Below, one piece after another: positions 1 through 5,530 of a DNA stretch of 9,298 nucleotides (position 1 is the first letter of the stretch; every line of letters begins with the position of its first letter). Under the pieces are notes generated by a model. The model saw only the letters and a list, made by a program, of their open reading frames with translations, did no database searches and was not told the DNA's origin. This DNA comes from UBA4416 sp046345275 (GTDB lineage: Bacteria > Bacteroidota > Bacteroidia > B-17B0 > Aurantibacillaceae). Made by a program: the position numbers and the translations under genes. The stretch is from the NCBI GenBank assembly GCA_046345275.1, contig JBKDJY010000073.1, forward strand, positions 1 to 9,298. Reading direction: 5' to 3'.

Positions 1-39
1 ATAGTCTGTAATTCCTGAAAAATGTTTAACAAAATCCAT
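1..39 (-). CDS. Partial N-terminus, possible ISAs1-family transposase
   Basis: A leftward frame opens with ATG (complement of 37-39) and runs off the left edge after 13 codons, reading MDFVKHFSGITDY. The pattern of an aromatic residue, then Ile-x-Asp-Tyr/Pro near residue 10 resembles the start of ISAs1-type transposases, which often begin with a stretch like HFSxIxDYR before the DDE-associated N-terminal domain. This is a recollection of a family pattern over very few residues, so the call is tentative. Upstream on the same strand a sequence at 57-64 reads TGTATTTG, one mismatch from the Bacteroidota -7 element, about 17 nt before the ATG, which supports this being a real gene start whatever the product. 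The possible terminal repeat at 139 fits the transposase reading. The alternative is an unrelated chromosomal gene facing away from gap. Confidence 0.33.
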   Translation of the reverse strand, partial: MDFVKHFSGITDY

Positions 40-139
40 TTGTGTTTTTTATAATACAAATACAGATTTTATTACTTTAATAAAGCTAAGTCCTTTTATA
101 ACTTATTGACTATGAGATGTTATTTATGCGGTTGCCCTG
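1..139 (-). mobile_element. Possible right-hand end of an ISAs1-like insertion sequence
   Basis: If the leftward ORF at 1-39 is a transposase, its upstream end should lie about 100 nt to the right. On the minus strand the sequence starting at 139 reads CAGGGCAACCGC. As I recall, CAGGGC is a common opening of ISAs1-family terminal inverted repeats. The element would then occupy 1-139 of this window, with the rest to the left. The flanking target duplication of 8-10 bp would begin at 140 (TAGTTTGCCT). The partner repeat and duplicate target lie outside the window, so neither can be checked here. Confidence 0.3.
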
Positions 140-165
140 TAGTTTGCCTGTTTAAAAACAAACTA
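140..165. repeat. 7-bp inverted repeat beside the possible IS end
   Basis: TAGTTTG at 140-146 pairs perfectly with CAAACTA at 159-165, leaving a 12-nt spacer. It abuts the putative insertion-sequence end at 139. There is no following T-run on either strand, so it is not an obvious intrinsic terminator. A 7-bp dyad is easily expected by chance in AT-rich DNA. Confidence 0.25.
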
Positions 166-194
166 GGAAATTAGAACACTCAAAATGAAAGCTG

Positions 195-265
195 GTGTTT
201 TAATCTCCTCATCCATTAAAGCAATGCCGTCTTTTTTTCTAATGCGGAATGTGAGATTAAAATAC
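195..265. repeat. 13-bp inverted repeat, possible stem-loop
   Basis: The arm 195-207 (GTGTTTTAATCTC) pairs with 253-265 (GAGATTAAAATAC): twelve Watson-Crick pairs plus one G-T pair at 197/263. Within the 45-nt loop a shorter stem is possible, with ATTA at 215-218 against TAAT at 240-243, then TCC at 212-214 against GGA at 246-248. The result would be a long imperfect hairpin on either strand. It lies between the possible IS end and the gap promoter. It could be an RNA structure, a small mobile relic or a regulator site; nothing decides between them. Confidence 0.5.
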
Positions 266-275
266 AATTAAGTCA

Positions 276-299
276 TTTAAACCAAAAAAGAGGTTTAAA
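276..299. repeat. 8-bp inverted repeat upstream of the gap promoter
   Basis: TTTAAACC at 276-283 is a perfect inverted match to GGTTTAAA at 292-299 around an A-rich 8-nt spacer. It ends 24 nt before the -7-like element at 324-331, so it sits near or just above the expected -33 region. That position suits a regulator-binding dyad for gap. It has no T-tract after it on either strand, so it does not look like a terminator. Confidence 0.4.
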
Positions 300-323
300 A
301 ATTAAAAAACGCTTTTGTTTAAT

Positions 324-331
324 TATCTTTG
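324..331 (+). promoter_or_regulatory. -7-like promoter element for gap
   Basis: TATCTTTG matches the Bacteroidota primary-sigma -7 consensus TAnnTTTG at every fixed position. No good TTTG is found at the usual distance upstream; TTTA at 294-297 would need a spacer of 26, and TTTTG at 313-317 is too close. If used, transcription would start near 335-340 and leave a leader of about 90 nt before the ATG at 431. Confidence 0.4.
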
Positions 332-430
332 CCTGAAAAATTGAAATAGATTAATCCCAAAAATCATCAAGTCTGATAAAAATGATTAGATTTATTTCAT
401 CAGAAAATTAAAAATAATTATATCCAAATT

Positions 431-1429
431 ATGAAAAAAATAAACGTCGCCATTAATGGTTTTGGAAGAATTGGAAGGGTGTTTTTTAGAATCGCATTTT
501 TTAATTCAAATATAAACATCGTAGCAATCAATGACATTACTAACTCAAAAACATTGGCGCATTTATTAAAATACGATTCAATTCATCGAAAATTTGATGG
601 AGAAATTAAACACGATGACAATCATTTATATGTAAATGGAAAAGAAATAAAAATATTTGCTTCTAAAGATCCTGAAGATCTGCCTTGGAAAAATTTAGAT
701 ATAGATGTTGTAGTTGAATGTACTGGTCTGTTTTTAAATAAAATTTCAGCCAAAAAACACTTAAATGCTGGTGCCAAAAAAATTATATTATCAGCCCCAG
801 CAAATGATGATGATATAAAAACAATTGTCATCGGTGTTAATGATGATCTATTAAATTCTGAAGATGTTATTGTTTCAAACGCATCATGTACAACAAACTG
901 TGCATCTCCAATGCTTGCTGTACTAAAACAATGGGGAATTGAAGAAGCTTATGTTACAACCGTTCATTCATATACTGGGGATCAACGCCTGCACGATTCG
1001 CCGCACAAAGATTTAAGAAGAGCACGTGCAGCTGCAATGAGTATTATTCCAACAAGTACAGGAGCTGCTAAAGCCTTAGGAAAAATCTTTCCGGACTTAG
1101 AAGATAAATTGGGTGGATGTGGAATGAGGGTTCCAGTTGCCGATGGATCTTTAACAGATATTACTTGCGTTTTGACAGCTTATCCGAGTGTGGAGCAAAT
1201 TAATGAAGCTTTTAAAAAAGCGGCAAACAATGAGCTAAAGAATGTTTTAGAGTACACCGAAGATCCTCTAGTTTCTGTGGATGTTATTGGAAATCCGCAT
1301 TCAGCGGTTTTCGATGCTGGATTTACAAACGTTGTTGGAAATCTTGTTAAAATAATTGGTTGGTATGACAATGAATATGGCTACAGCAGTCGTTTGGTAG
1401 ATTTGGTTTTGAAAATGGGAAAAAAGTAA
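431..1429 (+). CDS. gap: Type I glyceraldehyde-3-phosphate dehydrogenase
   Basis: This enzyme catalyses the reversible phosphorylating oxidation of glyceraldehyde 3-phosphate to 1,3-bisphosphoglycerate in cytoplasmic glycolysis and gluconeogenesis. The 332-residue length is normal for the family. Residues 9-16 (NGFGRIGR) form the nucleotide-binding glycine loop. Asp35 (AINDI), with Pro191 in DSPHKDLRRARAA, points to NAD rather than NADP use. The active site is SNASCTTNC with catalytic Cys153, and His179 in TTVHSYT is its partner. The family features STGAAKA (209-215), RVPVADGS (233-240) and the C-terminal WYDNEYGYS (311-319) are all intact. The start is the only sensible ATG, since MKKINVAINGFGRIGR opens the Rossmann fold directly. 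The next gene starts 80 nt downstream, and I see no clear terminator between them, so some read-through is possible. Confidence 0.97.
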   Translation: MKKINVAINGFGRIGRVFFRIAFFNSNINIVAINDITNSKTLAHLLKYDSIHRKFDGEIKHDDNHLYVNGKEIKIFASKDPEDLPWKNLDIDVVVECTGLFLNKISAKKHLNAGAKKIILSAPANDDDIKTIVIGVNDDLLNSEDVIVSNASCTTNCASPMLAVLKQWGIEEAYVTTVHSYTGDQRLHDSPHKDLRRARAAAMSIIPTSTGAAKALGKIFPDLEDKLGGCGMRVPVADGSLTDITCVLTAYPSVEQINEAFKKAANNELKNVLEYTEDPLVSVDVIGNPHSAVFDAGFTNVVGNLVKIIGWYDNEYGYSSRLVDLVLKMGKK

Positions 1430-1474
1430 CACTATCATTTAACTTATATTGTATCTTAAATTTTATCCTGCATT

Positions 1475-1511
1475 ATAAACTTTAATATTATTGCAGAACA
1501 ATAAAGTTTAT
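1475..1511. repeat. 10-bp inverted repeat overlapping a start codon
   Basis: ATAAACTTTA at 1475-1484 is a perfect inverted match to TAAAGTTTAT at 1502-1511, with a 17-nt spacer. The right arm includes the first two bases of the ATG at 1510. In a transcript reading through from gap, the start codon of the outer-membrane gene would be drawn into a hairpin. If transcription begins inside the spacer, the dyad could only act as DNA, as an operator bracketing the promoter. By a rough estimate a 10-bp dyad like this has a fair chance of arising once in 9 kb of such AT-rich sequence. Confidence 0.45.
1486..1493 (+). promoter_or_regulatory. Weak -7-like element before the outer-membrane gene
   Basis: TATTATTG matches five of the six fixed positions of TAnnTTTG. 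TTTA at 1462-1465 lies 20 nt upstream, a plausible but imperfect -33 element. The leader would be about 10 nt, short but common in this phylum. The element lies in the spacer of the 1475-1511 dyad. Confidence 0.25.
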
Positions 1512-3576
1512 GAAGGGAACAATACTCTCCTTTTTTTTATTATTATCTACGACATTCTTTGCTCAAAGGATAACTGTTGCTGGCAAATTGCAAGATACTG
1601 TAGCAAAACTCCCTTTAAAAAATGCCATTATTATAGCCATTAAATTTTCTGATTCCACATTGGTAGATTTTACCAGAAGCGATGATGAAGGTTTTTTTAA
1701 ATTAATAAAATTACCCATTGATACGTATCAGGTTGTGATTTCTCATCCAAAATTTGCTGATCAAGGCTATTTTATTTTTGGAAATATAAAAAACTTAGAT
1801 TACGATTTCGGTAAAATTATCCTTCAACCCAAAACCTTGGGCTTAGAGGAAGTGACCGTATTTGCTTTCAGAGATCCAATTTATTACAGAGGCGATACTT
1901 TAATTTACACTGCTGATTCTTTCAAGGTTAAAGTAAATGCCACGGTTGAAGATTTATTGAAAAAATTACCTGGTTTAAAAGTTGACAATGATGGTAAAAT
2001 CACTTCGCAAGGAAAAAAAGTTGACAAGGTGTTGGTTGATGGTGACGAATTTTTTGGTAGCGATCCAACAGTAGCTACAAAAAATTTAAATGCAAGTTCT
2101 ATAGAATCAGTACAAGTGTATGATAAAAAAGCGGATGATCAAGCAAATTCAGCAACAGGCGAAGAAACTCAAAAAATTCTCAACCTTAAATTGAAAGAGG
2201 AAGGAAAGAAGGGTTATTTTGGGAAACTAAGTGGGGCAAGTGATTTTCAAAAATTTTATGAAGGAGAATTATTAGCTAATTACTTTAAAAAGAAATTAAA
2301 ATTATCCGTTTTTGGATTAGGAAGTAATACTCCCCGCTCAAATTTTGGTTGGAGCGATATGTACAAATACGGCTTAAATAATGAATTTGGAAGTTTTGAA
2401 AATGATGATGGTGAAATGCATTATTATAACAATGGAAGCAATAACAGGCAAGGATTTCCTCAAACACTAAAAACAGGGTTATATTACACAGACAAAATTT
2501 CAAAAAACACCAAATTGAATTTTAATTATTCATTTAAGCACAATCAATTAAATACAAAAACTACCAGAAATTCTCAATACTTCTTAGCAGATACGAGCTA
2601 TTCAACTGCTAATGAAACAACATCTAATCAAATAAATGAAGGGCATTCCATTAATTTTGGTATTGACCAAAAATTAGATTCGTTAACAAATGTAAATTTT
2701 AAATCAACCATTAATTTCAATAAAAGTAATTCGTCTAGCTTAAAGCAATCCAATTTTATTTCTGAAGATCTTATCAAAACAAGAAATTCAATCATAGATA
2801 ATACATCAAAATCGAATGGATTCAGTATATCCAATTCATTAAAATTAATGAGACGTTTTAAGAAAAAAGATAGAGCTTTAAATATTACATATAACAGTAA
2901 TATTAGTAACAATAATGGCTCAGGTTTCTTAAAAAATGATAACCTGTTTTTTATCACTTCAAATCAAAGTTTAAATTCAATTAATCAACAGAAAACAAAC
3001 ATTAATAACAGTCAAACACACTCTGGAGGTGTTGTTTATATAGAACCGTTAACAAAGAAAATTAAATTTGAAACGTCTTACGACTTTCAGTATTTAAATA
3101 GCAAACAAGATAAAATAGCAAAAAATAATATTGGTGGAGAATATATCCTCATAGACTCCGTGCTCACAAATAATTTCATCAATTCAAAGCAAACTAACAG
3201 AGGAGGTTTAAAATTCATTTATGAAATAAAAAAGATAAAATTTACAATAGGAAGTAAAATCAGAAACGTGATTGTGAAAAATAATAATGTTTTCAAAAGT
3301 CAAATCATCAATCAAAATTTTACCAACGTGTTACCATTCTCTACGTTTAGATTTAAATTCTCTGAGAATAAGTCAGCGGATTTGACTTATAAAACTTCAT
3401 CAGAAAATCCAACGATTAATCAATTACAACCAATTGTGGATAATACCAATCCTAATTTTATCAATATCGGAAATCCAAAATTACTGCCAACATTTAGTCA
3501 CGAATTTAATTTAAATTATAATTCATGGAAATCTATAACTGGCAGTTACACTTGGCTAGGAGCCGAATATAATTAA
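1510..3576 (+). CDS. TonB-receptor-like outer-membrane protein, N-terminal 688 residues (cut by a stop)
   Basis: This is the front part of an outer-membrane beta-barrel protein with a carboxypeptidase-regulatory-like domain, a class that Bacteroidota use for envelope transport or assembly; the substrate is unknown. Residues 1-18 form a Sec signal peptide (cut near FFA/Q). Residues about 20-108 are the beta-sandwich domain, with the typical sequence of a recurring feature that ends SDDEGFFKL. Residues about 110-225 are plug-like, with RGDTLIY, then VEDLLKKLPGLKVD and GKKVDKVLVDGDEFFGSDP. The rest is Asn/Ser/Lys-rich alternating barrel strands. Translation stops at TAA 3574-3576 inside the barrel, although the same frame continues for 221 more codons from the ATG at 3589. 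The truncated product lacks the C-terminal strands that the BAM machinery recognises, so it should not assemble normally. The ATG at 1510 directly precedes the signal peptide. Confidence 0.88.
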   Translation: MKGTILSFFLLLSTTFFAQRITVAGKLQDTVAKLPLKNAIIIAIKFSDSTLVDFTRSDDEGFFKLIKLPIDTYQVVISHPKFADQGYFIFGNIKNLDYDFGKIILQPKTLGLEEVTVFAFRDPIYYRGDTLIYTADSFKVKVNATVEDLLKKLPGLKVDNDGKITSQGKKVDKVLVDGDEFFGSDPTVATKNLNASSIESVQVYDKKADDQANSATGEETQKILNLKLKEEGKKGYFGKLSGASDFQKFYEGELLANYFKKKLKLSVFGLGSNTPRSNFGWSDMYKYGLNNEFGSFENDDGEMHYYNNGSNNRQGFPQTLKTGLYYTDKISKNTKLNFNYSFKHNQLNTKTTRNSQYFLADTSYSTANETTSNQINEGHSINFGIDQKLDSLTNVNFKSTINFNKSNSSSLKQSNFISEDLIKTRNSIIDNTSKSNGFSISNSLKLMRRFKKKDRALNITYNSNISNNNGSGFLKNDNLFFITSNQSLNSINQQKTNINNSQTHSGGVVYIEPLTKKIKFETSYDFQYLNSKQDKIAKNNIGGEYILIDSVLTNNFINSKQTNRGGLKFIYEIKKIKFTIGSKIRNVIVKNNNVFKSQIINQNFTNVLPFSTFRFKFSENKSADLTYKTSSENPTINQLQPIVDNTNPNFINIGNPKLLPTFSHEFNLNYNSWKSITGSYTWLGAEYN
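3574..3576 (+). other. In-frame premature TAA codon
   Basis: The codons around it are AAT-TAA-ACA-AAT-AAT-GAT-ATG. One base change to, for example, CAA, AAA, GAA, TTA or TAT would restore the frame. The neighbouring gap gene also ends in TAA and the barrel gene itself in TAG, so there is no sign of a recoded stop in this genome. No homopolymer run lies at the site, which makes a slippage artefact less likely. Confidence 0.85.
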
Positions 3577-3588
3577 ACAAATAATGAT

Positions 3589-4254
3589 ATGACCACCTCA
3601 ACAACATACGATAGCATTGGTAGAACCATATCCAAAAATATCAATATTAATGGTTCTTATTTTGCTCAAATTTATTGTGGCACCAGCCAACCTTTTTTTT
3701 CTAAAAAATTTCAAATTGAACCAAATGGAAGTGCCTCTTACCAAAGCAGCAAATCATTCGTAAATAATGAATTGAATTTAACAAAAGATTTAAGGTCAAG
3801 TTTGAGCTTACAACTCAGTTTAAATTTAGAGAAAGTAAACGCAAGTATTTCTGGGCGTAGTGATTATAATAAAGCCTATTCAACTTTAAATTCAATTAAC
3901 TCAAACCCATATACTTCACAAGGCTTTGAAGGAAATATATCCATTAAGTTATCAAAAAAAATTGTTGTTGAAACCAATGGGAATTATACAATTAATTCCA
4001 GAAGAACAAATGGGTATAACATAAATTATTTTGTTTGGAATGCTTCACTAGAAAAAACATTTTTCAAATTAGATAATTTTATTCTAGGAATTTATGCTTA
4101 CGACATACTGAATCAAAATATCAGTGTAAATAGAAGTATCACAAGCAATATCATTATAGATACAAAGATAAATATTATTAGTCGTTATTTCTTATTTAAA
4201 GCAAGTTATAAATTTAATAGCAGCAAATCAAAAGAGGAAGAAGATGAACTATAG
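3589..4254 (+). CDS. C-terminal 221 residues of the outer-membrane barrel protein
   Basis: This is the detached end of the beta-barrel begun at 1510. It has no signal peptide, and its first residues (MTTSTTYDSIGRTISK) are a mid-barrel strand and loop, so it could not reach the outer membrane alone. It carries alternating beta strands and ends with FLFKASYKFN followed by an acidic tail (KEEEDEL). The aromatic final strand is the usual BAM recognition region. The ATG at 3589 is 12 nt after the TAA, so reinitiation could make this piece, but it is more likely a by-product of the nonsense codon than a separate gene. Its end overlaps the next gene by 11 nt. Confidence 0.8.
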   Translation: MTTSTTYDSIGRTISKNININGSYFAQIYCGTSQPFFSKKFQIEPNGSASYQSSKSFVNNELNLTKDLRSSLSLQLSLNLEKVNASISGRSDYNKAYSTLNSINSNPYTSQGFEGNISIKLSKKIVVETNGNYTINSRRTNGYNINYFVWNASLEKTFFKLDNFILGIYAYDILNQNISVNRSITSNIIIDTKINIISRYFLFKASYKFNSSKSKEEEDEL

Positions 4255-4969
4255 AATGATTTTATTTTTTTGCACCATTGCTTTAAATATTAAAACAATG
4301 GATGCCCAAATAAATGCAGCAAAAATTACGTACGAGCGAAAAACAAATTTGTACAAAAAATTTAAAGGAAGTGACGATGTTAAAGAATGGCTAAAAGAAG
4401 AAGACAAAAATAAATTAGATGTTTTTGAATTATATTTTAATGACTCCCTGTCTGTCTTTAAGCCACAAGAAAGTGATTTGGTTGAACGGATGAGTTGGTC
4501 AACAAATAAAAATACGGTTTACCAAAATAAAATTACAAATCACAGATTAACCATTAAAGAAATATGGGGAGAAAAATTTTTAGTGGACGATTCCATTCGA
4601 ATTTGTAAATGGAAAATCACGGAAAGTAAAAGGAATATTTGCGGATATCAATGCAGAAAAGCAATTACAAATATAAATGATAGTACCCGTTTGTATGCCT
4701 GGTTTTGCTCTGAATTAAATGCTACAATTGGTCCAGAAAGCCTTGGAGGACTGCCAGGAACAATCCTTGGCCTAGCAACCGAAGATGGAGGTGTTATTTA
4801 TTTTGCAAAAAATATAGAAATAATAAAGCCTTCATTAGAAACATTATTACCCAAAAAAACAAAAGCGAAAATATACAAAACTGCTGAGTTAAAAGCGCAA
4901 ATAGCCAAGAATTTTGGTAACCAAAAATGGGTTAAGATGATGCTTTTTGATCAATTTGAAATTTGGTAA
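4244..4969 (+). CDS. GLPGLI-family secreted protein
   Basis: This belongs to the GLPGLI family of Bacteroidota, whose biochemical function is not known and whose genes often follow outer-membrane barrel genes as here. The signature is GGLPGTILGL at residues 168-177. It is preceded by the usual core WKITESKRNICGYQCRKA (123-140) and YAWFCSE (151-157), and followed by an acidic turn. The N-terminus is hydrophobic (MILFFCTIALNI) and ends in DAQ, a signal peptide probably cut before residue 22 or 23, which places the protein in the periplasm or envelope. The first ATG overlaps the upstream gene's TAG (4244-4254), giving translational coupling; an alternative ATG at 4256 leaves a similar signal peptide. 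The length of 241 is usual. Coupling means that the upstream nonsense codon could reduce its expression. Confidence 0.85.
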   Translation: MNYRMILFFCTIALNIKTMDAQINAAKITYERKTNLYKKFKGSDDVKEWLKEEDKNKLDVFELYFNDSLSVFKPQESDLVERMSWSTNKNTVYQNKITNHRLTIKEIWGEKFLVDDSIRICKWKITESKRNICGYQCRKAITNINDSTRLYAWFCSELNATIGPESLGGLPGTILGLATEDGGVIYFAKNIEIIKPSLETLLPKKTKAKIYKTAELKAQIAKNFGNQKWVKMMLFDQFEIW

Positions 4970-5105
4970 TTAATAAATTGAGAAGAAAGAGACCCATTGA
5001 AAAAGGAACCACTGAAACGCTAATTATAAAGGAGTTTCCAAATATATATAATATCAATACTAAAACAGTAATCCAAAAAAAATAAATCCAATAGATTAAT
5101 GACAA
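4932..5105 (-). CDS. Doubtful small membrane-protein ORF
   Basis: On the minus strand downstream of the small cytochrome gene, a frame is open from 5114 to a TAA at 4932-4934. From a TTG at 5103-5105 it would encode 57 residues with two hydrophobic stretches, one reading YWIYFFWITVLVLILYIF and another containing VVPFSMGLFLLNLLI, then a short polar tail. This would be a two-span membrane hairpin. Against it are the lack of an ATG and a 38-nt overlap with the end of the GLPGLI gene. AT-rich antisense frames are also often hydrophobic. I do not recognise a family. Confidence 0.2.
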   Translation of the reverse strand: MSLIYWIYFFWITVLVLILYIFGNSFIISVSVVPFSMGLFLLNLLITKFQIDQKASS

Positions 5106-5148
5106 GCTCTTTTTCTATTTTTTAAAAATTATAATTGACTACGAAAAA

Positions 5149-5526
5149 TTAGTTTGCGGTTTTAGCAATTTCATTTCTTTTTTTATACTGAAGAAAAAGA
5201 AGAATCATATCCAACTGTTCTTTTGAAATGATGACCTCTTTCATTGGATCCTGATGCTCAGGGTATGCAAACCGTATTTCATAATCTAACAATTGAGGTA
5301 ATGAAAAATCAGGGATTATCTTTTTTTTATTTACAACAGTTGTATGGCATTTCTCGCAATTGACTTTATAAAGCGATAATCCTTTTTTGAATTTTTTTAT
5401 AAATATTTTTTTCTCAATATCTGTTTTTATATTATCTGGTAATATATAGTCTACTTTTTTCTGAGCAAAGCATTGCACAAAAAAAATTGGCAAGTAGAAA
5501 AAAGTAAGTAATAAAATATATTTCAT
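5149..5526 (-). CDS. Small periplasmic monoheme cytochrome c
   Basis: The 125-residue product begins with a Sec signal peptide (MKYILLLTFFYLPIFFVQCF, cut near CFA/Q). It has one covalent haem site, CEKCH at 57-61, in a helical context (KGLSLYKVNCEKCH). Met95 in HQDPMKE is the most likely sixth ligand, followed by the C-terminal helix EQLDMILLFLQYKK (103-116). It is a soluble class I-like cytochrome after export and haem attachment. The ATG lies 4 nt after the stop of the di-heme peroxidase gene, so the two are almost certainly co-transcribed. That suggests it gives electrons to, or takes them from, the peroxidase. The physiological partner is an inference. Downstream (toward 4970) no strong terminator is seen. 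Confidence 0.82.
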   Translation of the reverse strand: MKYILLLTFFYLPIFFVQCFAQKKVDYILPDNIKTDIEKKIFIKKFKKGLSLYKVNCEKCHTTVVNKKKIIPDFSLPQLLDYEIRFAYPEHQDPMKEVIISKEQLDMILLFLQYKKRNEIAKTAN

Positions 5527-5530
5527 GTTT

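Larger units (their letters stand above)
140..430. other. Intergenic region upstream of gap
   Basis: No gene of confident standing lies here. It contains three dyads (140-165, 195-265, 276-299) and a -7-like promoter element (324-331). Two short frames were seen: a leftward one at 163-267 (34 codons from a TTG, containing RKKDGIALMDEE) that looks somewhat protein-like, and a rightward 28-codon frame from the ATG at 185. Both lie across the 195-265 inverted repeat. The leader between the -7 element and the gap ATG is about 100 nt and has only weak 6-bp stems. Confidence 0.5.
1510..4254 (+). pseudogene. Whole outer-membrane barrel gene interrupted by one in-frame TAA
   Basis: The ORFs 1510-3576 and 3589-4254 share one reading frame. 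Read through the TAA at 3574, they give about 913 residues from signal peptide to a final aromatic barrel strand (FLFKASYKFN), which is a normal full length for this family. Joining residues run LGAEYN-stop-TNNDMTTSTTYDS, and the downstream part reads as the natural continuation. There is no indel and no other stop. The simplest explanations are a recent nonsense substitution or a base-call error. Phase-variable or tolerated stop read-through is possible but unsupported. Confidence 0.65.

Noticed and set aside
185..271. Rightward 28-codon ORF starting MKAGVLISSS
   Set aside because: It is short, has no promoter and lies within the inverted repeat region.
362..404. Overlapping 6-bp stems in the gap leader (362-367/382-387 and 372-377/399-404), which look like an attenuator switch
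   Set aside because: Six-bp AT-rich stems are expected by chance, and there is no T-tract terminator or leader peptide.
622..831. Minus-strand ORF of 69 codons inside gap
   Set aside because: It lies wholly antisense to a gene with intact catalytic motifs and has no recognisable features. The minus-strand ORFs at 1180-1371, 2285-2503, 2628-2957 and 8731-8943 were rejected for the same reason.
3574..3576. Recoded TAA or alternative genetic code
   Set aside because: TAA ends gap and most other genes in the window, and nothing suggests a suppressor or recoding signal beside this codon.
4978..5085. Rightward 35-codon frame after the GLPGLI gene, containing KRPIEKGTTETLIIKEFP
   Set aside because: It starts with TTG, has no promoter and overlaps the minus-strand hydrophobic frame. 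It is in a different frame from the GLPGLI gene, which already ends naturally, so a frameshifted extension is not needed.
4970..5148. Bidirectional intrinsic terminator between the convergent operons
   Set aside because: There are T-rich and A-rich runs near 5110-5128, but no GC-bearing hairpin precedes them on either strand.
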